Notes under the pieces: generated by a model | What the model saw: the letters and a program-made list of their open reading frames with translations, nothing else | Database searches by the model: none | What the model was told of the DNA's origin: nothing | Translations under genes and position numbers: made by a program | Assembly (NCBI GenBank): GCA_963726335.1 | Contig: CAVSCD010000002.1 | Location: 124,001-188,000, forward strand | From: CAVSCD01 sp963726335 | Lineage (GTDB): Bacteria > Acidobacteriota > Aminicenantia > Aminicenantales > UBA8522 | Length of the DNA stretch: 64,000 nt | Reading direction: 5' to 3' | Shown here: piece after piece, positions 8,868 to 19,612 of the stretch | Layout of the letters: every line of letters begins with the position of its first letter | Position numbering within the stretch: position 1 is the stretch's first letter

Positions 8868-10247
8868 ATGAATTCGACGATGTGGAGCCGCCGCACATTC
8901 CTTCGGGCCGCCGGGGCCGCTCTCCCCGCCGCCCTGGCCTTTAAAGCCGACGCCGTCGAGCGGGCCCTGTCTGCCGCGCAGTCGGTCGCCGATATGACCC
9001 CCGAGCAGGTCGCCAGGGACGAATTCTTCTGGCGGGAGATCCAGCTGGGGTTCAAGCTCGACCGCACGCTGATCAACATGAATAACGGGTTTACCAGCCC
9101 CACCCCGCGGGTCGCGCTCGAAGCGGTTTGGCGGTACATGGACATGGTCAACATGCTCCCCGTTCATTACCAGGGCATGATCGCCAAGAACGCCGAGACG
9201 ATCCGCCTGCGGATGGCGGCCGAGTTCGGCTGCGACCCCGAAGAGATGGCCCTGACGCGCGGCGCGAGCGAGGCTCTCCAGATCGCCCAGAACGGGATCG
9301 ACCTCCAGGCCGGGGACGAGGTGATCACGACCGAGCAGGACTACCCGCGCATGCTGACGACCTGGGACCAGCGCATGCGGCGCCAGGGGATCACGGTGAC
9401 CCGGCTCCAGTTCCCCGTGCCGGCGACGCAGGACGATCTCTACCAGCGGTTCGAGAAGGCGATCACGCCGCGGACCAAGATCTTCCATTTCTGCCACATC
9501 ACGAACCTGACGGCCCAGCTTTTCCCGGTGCAGCGGCTGTCGCGCCTGGCCCGCTCGAAGGGGATCATCACGATCGTCGACGGCGCGCACGCGCTGGGGC
9601 ATTTCCCGTTCAAGCTCCGGGACCTCGAGTGCGACGCCTACGGCGTGAGCCTCCACAAATGGCTGCTGGCGCCGCTCGGCAACGGCTGCCTGTACATGCG
9701 CCGGGAGATGATCCCGAAATTCTGGCCTCTCCAGGCGGCGCCCGAGCTCCAGGATGACGACATCCGGAAGTTCGAGTCCATCGGCACGCACCCCTGGGCG
9801 CTTCGAGCCGGGCTGGGCGAGGCGCTGGCCTTCCACCAGGCCATCGGGGCCGAGAGGAAAGCGGCCCGGCTTCGCTACCTGACCCTCCGCTGGGCGAACG
9901 CGCTCCGGAAGCACGACCGGATCAAGATCCTGTCGAACCTGGACGAGCCGGCGCAGACCTGGGGGGTTTGCGCGGTGAACATCGAGGGCATCGACGTCCG
10001 AGATCTGGCGCGGTTCCTGATGGATAATTATCGGATCGTGTCCGTCCCGCTGGTCGGCGGCGCTCCGCCCAACCAGGTCTTCGACTACCAGGCCCTCCGG
10101 GTCTCGCCGAACGTCTATACGACGCTCGAGGAGATCGACACGTTCGTCATGGCCATGGAGGACGCGGTCAAGAACGGCGTCCCGTCCACGCAGGCCGCGG
10201 CCGACGTGAGCCCGTTCGACGGCGTCCTGTGGGCGAGCCTCCGCTGA
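8868..10247 (+). CDS. Tat-exported class-V aminotransferase-fold PLP enzyme
   Basis: 459 residues from the ATG at 8868, preceded by GAGGAGG. The N-terminus SRRTFLRAAGAALPAAL is a twin-arginine signal. The body is a class-V PLP fold (isopenicillin-N epimerase/CsdA relatives): NNGFTSPTPRVA, LTRGASEALQ, VITTEQDYPRM, CHITNLTAQLFPV, TIVDGAHALGH with the cofactor Asp, and the Schiff-base Lys at about 264 in GVSLHKWLLAPLGNG. Length and motifs are complete. A PLP enzyme exported folded by Tat is unusual. It may process amino sugars, amino acids or modified residues outside the cytoplasm; the substrate is unknown. Confidence 0.82.
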   Translation: MNSTMWSRRTFLRAAGAALPAALAFKADAVERALSAAQSVADMTPEQVARDEFFWREIQLGFKLDRTLINMNNGFTSPTPRVALEAVWRYMDMVNMLPVHYQGMIAKNAETIRLRMAAEFGCDPEEMALTRGASEALQIAQNGIDLQAGDEVITTEQDYPRMLTTWDQRMRRQGITVTRLQFPVPATQDDLYQRFEKAITPRTKIFHFCHITNLTAQLFPVQRLSRLARSKGIITIVDGAHALGHFPFKLRDLECDAYGVSLHKWLLAPLGNGCLYMRREMIPKFWPLQAAPELQDDDIRKFESIGTHPWALRAGLGEALAFHQAIGAERKAARLRYLTLRWANALRKHDRIKILSNLDEPAQTWGVCAVNIEGIDVRDLARFLMDNYRIVSVPLVGGAPPNQVFDYQALRVSPNVYTTLEEIDTFVMAMEDAVKNGVPSTQAAADVSPFDGVLWASLR

Positions 10248-10385
10248 CCGGTGGACCGATGATCAACGCATCGGCCGATTTTCCAGGGCGACCGTGACGT
10301 CAATCCGAGCGAGTCTGAAGAACGGAGTCGGATCCCGGTCTGTCCCCGGTTCGAGGAAAATCCCCATTGGGGAAAGGAGAGCGCG

Positions 10386-10811
10386 ATGAAACGAATGACC
10401 TGGCGGCCGGCCATCGCGGCGGCCGGCGCCTTCATAGCGTGCGCGGCCATGGCCTACGCGCAGACGGTATTCAAGGTCCCGTTCGAGTTCAAGGCCGGCG
10501 GGAAGAAGCTTCTCGCCGGAGAGTACTCCCTCGCGGTTAAACCCGAAGGCCAAATCGTCCTGAAGAAAGAGCCGGCGGGCGCGGAGACCGTGGTCCCCTT
10601 CACCCAGCGGCTCTCTCAGCCGACCCCTCCCCTTTCGGAACCTCAACTCGTCTTCCACGAGGTGGGGGATTTCGCGCCGTCCTACACGGAGTACATGACG
10701 GTCTACGTGCTCGCGGAGGTTTGGCTGCCCGGTGAAGACGGGTATCTGATCCACACCACCAAGGGCGCGCACAAAAACAAGGTCGTCACGGGGCAACCCG
10801 CGGCAAAGTAG
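10386..10811 (+). CDS. Small secreted protein of unknown function
   Basis: 141 residues with a signal peptide (AAAGAFIACAAMAYAQ). The ATG follows GGGAAAGGAGAGCGCG, a strong site. The mature part is beta-rich (FKVPFEFKAGGKKLLAGEYSL, QIVLKKE, AEVWLPGEDGYLIHTT). Small secreted proteins with an 'F.VPF.F..G...LPAG.Y' opening are frequent in Acidobacteriota-type genomes, but I know no function for them. It stands alone, followed by a GC-rich hairpin. Confidence 0.65.
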   Translation: MKRMTWRPAIAAAGAFIACAAMAYAQTVFKVPFEFKAGGKKLLAGEYSLAVKPEGQIVLKKEPAGAETVVPFTQRLSQPTPPLSEPQLVFHEVGDFAPSYTEYMTVYVLAEVWLPGEDGYLIHTTKGAHKNKVVTGQPAAK

Positions 10812-10990
10812 AGCGTCGTCCCTGATCCGAGGTCGACCGGTTCACTTCGGCAGGGGCAGGCTCGTTTCTCCATTCGGGCTTTTCCGCGGATTGGGATTCA
10901 CTCCCGGACTGACGTCTAAAGTCAAATCCTCTGCTCCCGATCAACCCCCGGCATCCTGAAGCCAAGGAAAGAAGAAAGGAAATAAGCCCT

Positions 10991-11024
10991 GGCGGGGACG
11001 GGACGCGGCGCGCCCGCCCCCGCC
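10991..11024 (-). terminator. GC-rich hairpin between converging genes
   Basis: GGCGGGG (10991-10997) pairs with CCCCGCC (11018-11024), and GGG and GCG in the interior can pair with CCC and CGC. On the minus strand it is followed by a pyrimidine-rich run (TTATTTCCTTTCTTCTTTCC), which suits termination of the perR operon. It may serve the plus-strand gene less well. Confidence 0.45.
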
Positions 11025-11035
11025 GGAAGGTGAGT

Positions 11036-11260
11036 TCAGTCTGACGCGGCTTTTTTCTTGCCGTCTTCGGTGGTCCGGTACTTTTCGTCCTGGGCGACGA
11101 CCCAGCCGGCCTCGACGAGCTCCCGGAGGCTGCTCCGGACGCGGAACAGCGGGAAGCCGAGCGTCCCCGCGATTTCCTCGGCGCTCCGGGGCGTTTCGAG
11201 GCTTTTCAGCAGGGCCTGGGCCGTCGGAGTGATCGTGCCGTCAGCGTTGACGCAGGCCAT
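11036..11260 (-). CDS. Small winged-helix protein next to peroxiredoxin
   Basis: 74 residues. The pattern ALLKSLETPRSAEEIA, FRVRSSLRELVEAGWV, YRTTEDGKKKA is a compact winged helix-turn-helix with a recognition helix at about 41-53. It starts 12 bases after the peroxiredoxin stop and is the last gene of the perR operon. It may be an accessory DNA-binding protein for the peroxide response, but no target is visible. Confidence 0.68.
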   Translation of the reverse strand: MACVNADGTITPTAQALLKSLETPRSAEEIAGTLGFPLFRVRSSLRELVEAGWVVAQDEKYRTTEDGKKKAASD

Positions 11261-11272
11261 AACTAGGCTCTC

Positions 11273-11935
11273 TTACTTCAGGTCTTTCTTGCAGAAATAC
11301 CAGTCCTTGCACTCGGTGAGCTTTTCGCCCATCCGCTGCTCGGCGGCTTCCTGGGTGCGGGGCGGAGGCATGATGACCTTGTCGCCAGGGCGCCAGTTGG
11401 CCGGGGTGGCGACGCCGTGCTTGTCGGCGGTCTGCAGGGCCTGGACCAGCCTCAGGATCTCGTCCATGTTCCGGCCGGTCGACAGCGGGTAGTAGATGAT
11501 CGCCCGGACGATTTGCTTATCGTCGATGACGAAGACGGCCCGCGAGGTTTCCGTTTTGCTCTCCCCCGGCATGATCATGCCGTAGAGCGTGGCCACTTCC
11601 TTGTTGAGGTCGGCGATGACGGGGAAGTTGATCTTCTGGCCGAGCTTCTCCTCGATGTTCCGGACCCAGGCGATGTGCGAATAGACGCTGTCAATGCTCA
11701 GTCCCATGAGCTCGACATTCAGCTTCCGGAGCTCGGGCTGGATCTGGCCGAAGCCCATGAACTCGGTGGTGCAGACCGGGGTGAAGTCGGCCGGATGCGA
11801 GAACAGGATCAGCCAGGACCCCTTGAAATCCTCGAGCTTGATCGTCCCCTGGGTGGTGACGGCCTCGAACTGGGGCGCCGGGGAGCCGATCCTCGGGAGC
11901 CCGACGGGGGTTTGAGTTGCGGTTGCGCTGTCCAT
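11273..11935 (-). CDS. Peroxiredoxin (archaeal-type, Prx6-like)
   Basis: 220 residues from the ATG at 11935 (GGAGG upstream; the longer frame to 11989 overlaps perR). The peroxidatic Cys55 is in DFTPVCTTEF, with the following Arg region and the Prx6-type C-terminal arm. Two more cysteines near the end (Cys209, Cys215 in ECKDWYFCKK) match the resolving arrangement of archaeal hexadimeric peroxiredoxins. It reduces hydrogen peroxide and alkyl hydroperoxides in the cytoplasm. It lies 17 bases downstream of perR, so co-transcription and peroxide control are expected. Confidence 0.9.
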   Translation of the reverse strand: MDSATATQTPVGLPRIGSPAPQFEAVTTQGTIKLEDFKGSWLILFSHPADFTPVCTTEFMGFGQIQPELRKLNVELMGLSIDSVYSHIAWVRNIEEKLGQKINFPVIADLNKEVATLYGMIMPGESKTETSRAVFVIDDKQIVRAIIYYPLSTGRNMDEILRLVQALQTADKHGVATPANWRPGDKVIMPPPRTQEAAEQRMGEKLTECKDWYFCKKDLK

Positions 11936-11952
11936 GCTGTTATTCCTCCAAT

Positions 11953-12354
11953 TTAAAATAATGGCGTGGCGGAACGCCGGGACCGGCATTCGGGGCAGAG
12001 CCCGAAGAACTCGACCCGGCCGCGGATGTCGCTGAAACCCTGCTTTTCCTCATCGGTCAGGGCGGGCGCGTATTTTGCCGGAATGTCCAGGATCTTTTTG
12101 CAGCTCGAGCAGATCAGATGATGATGGGGAGCGACAAACGGATCAAAACGCTTTTTCGCATCGTCGCCGCCCACCTCGATGACGCTCCCCTGCCGGCCGA
12201 GGGCCTCTAGGGTGTTGTATACGGTCGCGAGCGTTATTGTGGGGAATTCGCCTCGGAGGGCGGTCCAGATCATCTCGGCTGAAGGATGGGTGGTGTTGCC
12301 CTCCAGGAACTTGATAATGGCCAGCCTCTGGGGCGTCCGGCGAAAACGATTCAT
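11953..12354 (-). CDS. perR: PerR/Fur-family peroxide repressor
   Basis: 133 residues, a complete Fur-family protein: winged helix (TPQRLAIIKFLEG, TLATVYNTLEALGRQG) followed by the dimer/metal domain (HHHLICSSCKKIL, FGLCPECR). The two CxxC motifs form the structural zinc site. The neighbouring peroxiredoxin points to PerR rather than Fur, although the regulatory-site residues cannot prove which metal is sensed. First gene of the perR-prx-winged helix operon; two inverted repeats lie directly upstream of its start. Confidence 0.87.
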   Translation of the reverse strand: MNRFRRTPQRLAIIKFLEGNTTHPSAEMIWTALRGEFPTITLATVYNTLEALGRQGSVIEVGGDDAKKRFDPFVAPHHHLICSSCKKILDIPAKYAPALTDEEKQGFSDIRGRVEFFGLCPECRSRRSATPLF

Positions 12355-12367
12355 CTCGGTACTCTTC

Positions 12368-12396
12368 TTATAATTATATAATCATTACTAAGTAAT
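12368..12396 (-). promoter_or_regulatory. Putative PerR operator/promoter
   Basis: TTATA-ATTA-TATAA (12368-12381) is a perfect inverted repeat resembling the PerR/Fur box TTATAATNATTATAA. ATTACT-A-AGTAAT (12384-12396) is a second perfect palindrome immediately beside it. Both sit 14-42 bases upstream of perR in an unusually AT-rich patch, which suggests autoregulation of the operon. Confidence 0.55.
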
Positions 12397-12506
12397 ATTT
12401 ATTATATTTTTAAATCATTTCTTGTCAAGGTCTCTTTTGAACGCTCCGTTTTGCCAATAAACCGAGGCTAAAACGACCTGACTTCCGTCTCGGGTAAGCT
12501 GGGATT

Positions 12507-12686
12507 ATGCGCGTTCATCCCCTTGACATCCTCTCTGATGGAGCGTGGAGCCAGACGAGCGGCCTGAACCCGGCCTCGCTCAACTCCGGGGACTTCGACG
12601 GGGACAACCAGGACGAGATCGTCGGCGACTTCGGCGAAACGGGCCTTTTCCTCTGGGACACCGGCTCCTGGACGCAGATCCTGTAA
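12507..12686 (+). pseudogene. Fragment of a DFG/LWxW repeat protein
   Basis: A 59-codon frame from ATG to TAA. From codon 11 it reads DGAWSQTSGLNPASLNSGDF, then DGDNQDEIVGDFGETGLF, LWDTGSWTQIL. This is just over one unit of the 41-residue repeat seen in the proteins at 28434-31662 and 58171-59505, ending at the same place in the unit as a normal C-terminus. The first ten codons are not repeat-like and there is no signal peptide, so this is most likely the 3' end of a gene whose body was deleted, or a small unit that could seed new repeats. Confidence 0.65.
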
Positions 12687-12692
12687 GGAGCC

Positions 12693-14370
<1,678 letters not shown>

Positions 14371-14495
14371 GAGGAGATTGTAGCCGAAACGGCGTTTCCC
14401 GAACAGCGGCCGGCCTCATCGTCCCAGCCTCATCATCCCGGCGTTGACATTGCCCGGCGCCGCCGCTATCATCTTGCGCTGAAGGAGAAAGACCC

Positions 14496-15371
14496 ATGGC
14501 TATTCCCGGATTGACGATCATCGGCGAGTCGATCAACGACTCCGTACCCTCGACGCATAAGCTGTTCGACGCCGAACGACATTCCCGGCCTGCTCGAGCT
14601 GGCCCGGACGCAGGACGAAAAGGGCGCCGCCTACATCGACGTGAACGTCGGGGCCGCGCTCCCCCGAGTTCATGGCCGACCTGGTCCGCCAGATCCAGTC
14701 GGTGACGGCCAAGCCGCTGTCCATCGACACGCCCGACCCGGCCATCGCCCGGGCGGGCCTCCGGGCGTACGACGCCGGCCCGGGCCGGCGGCCGGAAGCC
14801 GGTCCTGAATTCGATCTCGCCGCTCCGGACGCCGATGTTCGAGATCTACCGGGATGCAGCCCTTCATGCCCATCCTGATGTCTTCGGAGCGATTCGAGAG
14901 GGGCGCCGGCTGCTCCAACCGGACCGCCGAGGAGACCCGGCGAGACGGCCCGGGCCCTGCTCGAGGAAGCCCGCCGACGCATCCCCGGGCTTCGCCAACG
15001 ACCAGGCCATCATCGACCCGGGGATCGCCCCGGTCGGCAGCGACTGCGAGGGCCAGCTCAAGCGGGTCCTTGAATCCGTCGCCCTGATCCACTCCGACGC
15101 CTTCTTCGCCGGCGTCCACATGTCGGTCGGACTGAGCAACTTCACGGTGATGCTCCCCCCGAAGCGGGCGGACGGGTCGCCGGTCAAGGGGCCGCTCGAA
15201 AGCGCCTTCCTCACCATGGCCATGCCGCTTGGTCTCGATATGATCATCGGCTCGATGGTCCGCAAGTACGAGATCCTGCCCGAAGGCCATCCCGCCCTCG
15301 TCTGCCTTCAGGACATCCTGAAGCTCGACGGCTACGACACACTCATGAGGCTCAAGGAATTCTATGCCTGA
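14496..15371 (+). CDS. Methyltetrahydrofolate methyltransferase-like protein (pterin-binding), frameshifted
   Basis: AAGGAG precedes the ATG. The frame opens GLTIIGESINDSVPSTHKLF, then YIDVNVGAALPEF and MADLVRQIQSVTAKPLSIDT in other frames, then FEIYRDAALHAHPDVF, and finally AIIDPGIAPVGSDCEG, GVHMSVGLSNFTVMLPP and the C-terminus DGYDTLMRLKEFYA. This is a DHPS-like TIM barrel of the methyl-H4folate:corrinoid protein methyltransferase type (AcsE/MtrH/MetH pterin domain). Frame changes occur near 14570, 14655, 14780, 14860-14950 and 14990. It transfers the N5-methyl group to a corrinoid protein in known relatives. It overlaps the MetF-like gene by 8 bases. Confidence 0.72.
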
Positions 15372-16180
15372 AACATCCATCAGCTCTACCATCCGTCACC
15401 ACATCGAGAACCACATCCTTCACGTCGAGCTCCAGACCCCGAAGCGAAGCTCCGAGGACATCGAAAAGGACCTCCGGACATTCGAGGAGAAATACCGGAA
15501 GGTCATCGAGGCGGGCTGGATCGTCTGCATCACCGATAACCCGATGGGCCTGCTGAGCTACGGCGCCATGGAGACGATCGACCTCCTGGGCCTTCCCGTC
15601 CATCCGGAGCAGCTCGTCGTCCATCTCAACACCTTCCACCCCAAAAAAGAGCTCGACGAGATCCTCGAGGCATTCAAGGCGGCGGGGGGCAAGTACCTGC
15701 TGGCTGTCTCCGGCGACGGCAGCCAGAGGCTGCACCGGCTCGAGCCGGCGGAGGTCGGCATCGAGGCCACCACGGTGACATCGGTCGAGCTCCTCCTTTA
15801 CTTCGACCGGGAATACCCGGGTCAGTTCACCTGCGGCGTCGCCTTCAACCCCTACGAGCCGCAGGACCACGAGCTCGAGAAAATGAAGCGCAAGGTCGGC
15901 GCCGGGGCGCAGTTCATCATCACCCAGCCGATCATCGGCCGAGACGATAATCTGGAAGGGCTTAAACCGTTCGGCCTGCCGGTCATCCTCGACGCCTGGA
16001 TGTCGAAGAAGCTCCACCTCCTCTCGGAGTGCGTCGGCCACGAGATCCCCGAAGGGACACCCTACGACCCGCTGGAAAACCTCAAGGAGCTCCGCAGGAA
16101 TCTACCCGGACTACGGGCTTTACCTGGCCATCCTGGGGTTCAAGACCCAGTACCCCGTGCTCCAGGAGATCTGGAAGTAA
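15364..16180 (+). CDS. Methylenetetrahydrofolate reductase-like protein (MetF family)
   Basis: About 271 residues. The start overlaps the end of the methyltransferase gene, so the two are translationally coupled. MetF-like motifs: VELQTPKRSSEDI (usual E.TPPK), KYLLAVSGDGSQ (NLLALRGD), FTCGVAFNPYEP (GvA.yPe.h), KVGAGAQFIITQPI. A frame change at about 16100 replaces the last 25 residues; in the alternative frame the end reads IYPDYGLYLAILGFKTQYPV to the TAA at 16178-16180. Without that correction the frame runs to 16191. The pair would interconvert methylene- and methyl-H4folate and pass the methyl group to a corrinoid carrier, as in the methyl branch of acetogenesis or a B12-linked methionine route. 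Confidence 0.78.
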
Positions 16181-16187
16181 CTGCGCC

Positions 16188-17326
16188 CTAATCGCGGATC
16201 TTGAAATACCGGCCGGCGACAACCATCAGCACGACCGCCAGCCCCAGCAAGATCGCGAGGTGCGGTAGGATGTCCGGAAACCCGCCGCTGGAAGAACCTC
16301 AGCTTGTGAAGGGCGTCCATCGCCCAATAGGCCGGCGAGACCATGGCCACCTTCCGCACGGCCCGGCGGCACGATCTCGCTCGGCCACCAGCAGCCGCCC
16401 AGGGCGGCGAAGATATTGGCCAGCAGGACCGCCAGGCCGACGATCATGTCTTCTTTGGCGAACAATGATCCGATGAAGACGCTGAGCGCCGCCATGGCCA
16501 GGGCGAAGACGGCGATGCACGAGCAGGGACAGCGGGAAATTCCCCAGGTTGAGCCGGAAGAAGATCTTGCCGACGGCGATGAGCATCAGCGCCTGGATCA
16601 GGCCCATCAGCCAGCGCCCGAGAAGCTTGGCCTGAAACAGCTCGCCCGTCGAGAGCGGCGAAAAAAGCATACGCCCGAGGATCCCCTTCTTGCGGTCTTC
16701 CATGACCGTGATGCCGCCGTAGATCAAGACCATCATCATGATGAACTGGACGGTCGTCCCCGGGATGGAGTGGTCGAACCCGCTGGGCACGACGGTCACG
16801 GTGTTTTCCGGGAAGCGGCTTTTCACCAGGACCAGGTCCCGGAACTCCGCATGACCGTCCAGGAATTTCGCGAGGTCGCCGTCGCCGTACAGGACAAGCT
16901 CGCTGATCATCCGGGCGATGGCCTGGAAAAGCCGGGTCTCGACGCGGGCGGCCGCTTTGACCGAGGCGTCGGAACGCGTCTTAAACGCCAGGGCCTGGTC
17001 CGCGGCGGGCCTCGATCGTTCGCCGAAAATTCGGCGGGAAGGACCAACAGGCGGTTGTATTCCGCCGGCTCTTTTTCGGCCATGACGACCTCGATGCCGG
17101 GGGATTTTATCTTCTCGATAAAATAGGCGCCCCAGCGTCCCTGGTCGAGGTTGACCACCGTCAGCTCGGCGACCGGGGACGCGTTTTCGCCGGCCTTGAA
17201 GACGAGCCCGAAGATGACGATGAAAAAGACAGGAAACGCCAGCGTCCAGAAAAAAAAGATCTTGTCGCCGACCATGATCCGGAGATCGTTCCAGGCGACG
17301 TGGAGGATCCGACGGATGTGTCTCAT
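16188..17326 (-). CDS. ABC-2 type exporter permease, frameshifted (second of a pair)
   Basis: Starts MRHIRRILHVAWNDLRIM with a first membrane segment (FFWTLAFPVFFIVIFGLVF), then a large extracytoplasmic part, then ITVMEDRKKGILGRMLFSPL, the ABC-2 'E.e.gTl..ll.tP' loop, and four further membrane segments, ending AVVLMVVAGRYFKIRD at the stop 16188-16190. The frame changes near 17020, 16520, 16360 and 16280. Family: NatB/YhgE/LnrM-like permeases exporting drugs, lipids or peptides. It begins 3 bases after the stop of the other permease, so the three ABC genes form one operon. Confidence 0.75.
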
Positions 17327-17329
17327 GGG

Positions 17330-18583
17330 TTACACCGATGTCCGGCGGCGGAGCACCAGGACTGCCAGGGCCATGAGCGCAACCGCCGCTCGCCGCCAGA
17401 ACGAGGACGGCGGCCCAAGGGAAACGGCCGTCCCGGACGATCGCGGCGCCGTCGATGAACCAGCGGTTCGGCGTCAGCACCCCGACCGCCCGGAAGGCCT
17501 TGGGCATCGCCTCCGGGCTCATCATCGACCCGCCGAACAGGCTGAACGCCAGGATGATCGGGGCGCTCAGGGCCCCGGCCTGGTTGCGGTTCCGGAAAAG
17601 CGCGTTGAGGAGACCGAACAGGGCTGCGGTCCAGAAGCAGGCCGCGCCGCCGAGGACGAGAAAATATCCGAGCGGACCCCATGTTACGCGGAAGATCAGG
17701 CTGCCCGACGGCGACCATGACCAGGAGCACGATCAGGCCCATGATCCAGCCCCCCAGCAGACGCGCGGCCCCGATGAGCTCCAGCGGCCGGAGGGGCGTC
17801 GTCATCATCCGCCGGAGCTTGCCGTCCTCGCGCTCGGAAAGCAGGTCGCGCATCACGGTCTGGACGATGAACAGCAGGAACATGATCGCCATGCCGGGCA
17901 GGATGGCCGAAAACAGGTCCACCTGGGTGAACTGCGTTTTGGCGCCGGCGGCCTGCGTTTTCTCTTCCTTCAGCCGGATCAGCAGGGGATTGAGGTATTT
18001 CTCGGCGGCGATCATCTTCTTTTGTGCCTTGCCGAGCTCCGGCGCCGAGCGCTTCCCAGGAGAAGCTCTCGAGCGGGCTGTCGAGCATCGCCCGAATGCC
18101 CCGGGCCTCGTCGGCGAAGGCCTGCACCGCAGCCGAGAGCATAACGGCCATGGTGTTCATGAATTCCTCGACGACATCGGGCAGGAACTGCTCGGCCGGG
18201 TTCTTGACCACGCTCAAGGTCACAGGCTTGGCTTCCAGCAGGTCGAGGGTGAAGCGCTCCGGGATGATGACCATGGCCGAGGCCTTGCCCGTCTCCATCC
18301 GCTTTCGCCCCTCCGCTTCGTCGGTCACCGTGACCTGGAACATCGTCTTCATCTCGTCGGCATCGAAGGCTCCCAGCAACAGCTTGGCGAGGCAAGGCCC
18401 TTGTCGTGGTCGACGAGGAGCACCGGAATGGGCGGCAGCTGGCTGCCTTCGGTCCGGGGACCGAAGATGATGCCGATCAGGCCGGTCATGAGCAGCGGGA
18501 ATGGCGATAAAGATGATGATCACCAGCGGCGCCTTGAGGTGGCGGCGGATGTCGTTGCCCAGGATCAGGAGAAGCCGGCGCAT
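17330..18583 (-). CDS. ABC-2 type exporter permease, frameshifted (first of a pair)
   Basis: Starts MRRLLLILGNDIRRHLKAPL at 18583, next to the ATPase stop. After a first membrane helix there is an extracytoplasmic domain (FDADEMKTMFQVTVTDEAEG, SAMVIIPERFTLDLLE), then LFSAILPGMAIMFLLFIVQT, LLSEREDGKLRRMMTTPL (ABC-2 coupling region) and further helices, ending AVLVLRRRTSV at 17330. Frame changes lie near 18495, 18390, 18030, 17700 and 17390. It would pair with the second permease as a heterodimer driven by the ATPase. Confidence 0.75.
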
Positions 18584-18586
18584 CGC

Positions 18587-19518
18587 TCAATCCCTCAGGC
18601 TGCGGCCGGTGAGTTTCAGGAAAACCGTCTCCAGGCTGGGCGACTTGATCTTGAGATCGGTGACGGCCAGCTTGCTGCCGGAAGAGCCGGTCCATGATCC
18701 TCGGGATCTGCTCGGTGTCGGCACGGCCAGGGCGGCCAGCGCCGTCGGCCACCGAGAGCAGCTCGATACCGTTCTCCGGCGAGGTCCTGGAGGGCCTCGG
18801 AGAACGGCGCGGCGGCGAAATCCCCGACGATCTCGACGATATCCTTTTCGCCGACGATCCGGATCAGCTCGTCGAGCGTCCCCTGGGCCAGGATGCGGCC
18901 GCGGTCCATGATGGCGATCCGGGAGCAGGTGGTCTCGACCTCGGCCAGCTGGTGGGTGGTGAAGATGACCGCGGTGCCGGCCGCGCCGACGCTGCGGATG
19001 ATCTCCAGGATGCTGACCTTGGCCTGGACGTCGATGCCCACCGTGGGCTCGTCGAGAAGAAGCAGGTCGGGGCGGTGGAGCAGGCCGATGGCCGTGTTGA
19101 GGCGGCGCTTCATTCCGCCCGAGAAATTCTTGACCGGCTCCTTGGCCCGGCCCGAGAGCTCGACCAGCTCGAGCAGCTCGCCGGCCCGGCGCTTCAGGTC
19201 GGCCCGCGGCACATCGTACAATCCGCCCCAAAAAAGAAGGTTGTCCATGGCGTTCAGCTCGTCGTAGAAAGCCATGTCCTGGGGGACGACGCCCAGGCGG
19301 TTCTTCAGGCTCCGGTCGGAGAAGAGATCGCGGCCCTGGAAGGTCACGCTGCCGGTGAAATCGCGGAGCGTTCCCGCCAGGATCGAGATGAGCGTCGTTT
19401 TGCCGGCGCCGTTCGGGCCGAGCAGGCCCAGCACTTCCCCTTTCTTGAGGTCCAGAGAGAAATGGTCGAGGGCCAGGACCTCGCCGTACGACTTGGTCAG
19501 GTTCTTGATCTCGAGCAT
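18587..19518 (-). CDS. ABC transporter ATP-binding protein (drug/lipid export type)
   Basis: About 310 residues. Walker A GPNGAGKTTLISIL near residue 38, Q-loop VVPQDMAFYDEL, signature FSGGMKRRLNTA, Walker B LLLLDEPTVGID, H-loop FTTHQ. This is the CcmA/NatA/DrrA class. The C-terminal regulatory part changes frame near 18780 and 18680 and ends LKIKSPSLETVFLKLTGRSL (the 'sLEdvFl.ltg' ending of the class) at 18587. First gene of the ABC operon, followed by both permeases. Confidence 0.85.
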
Positions 19519-19612
19519 GGCTTATTCACCCTCTCCCGTTGATCTTATCATATTCTACACGGCCCAGCTTCTGAGCGCCCGGAGCGCCGCCAGGCTCTCC
19601 CCGTGGCGCATC

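Noticed and set aside
6588..9914. 1108-codon open frame on the minus strand
   Set aside because: Antisense to the alpha-galactosidase and PLP-enzyme genes, both with clear motifs and ribosome-binding sites. Its composition is low-information Arg/Gly/Glu/Val, a GC-bias shadow.
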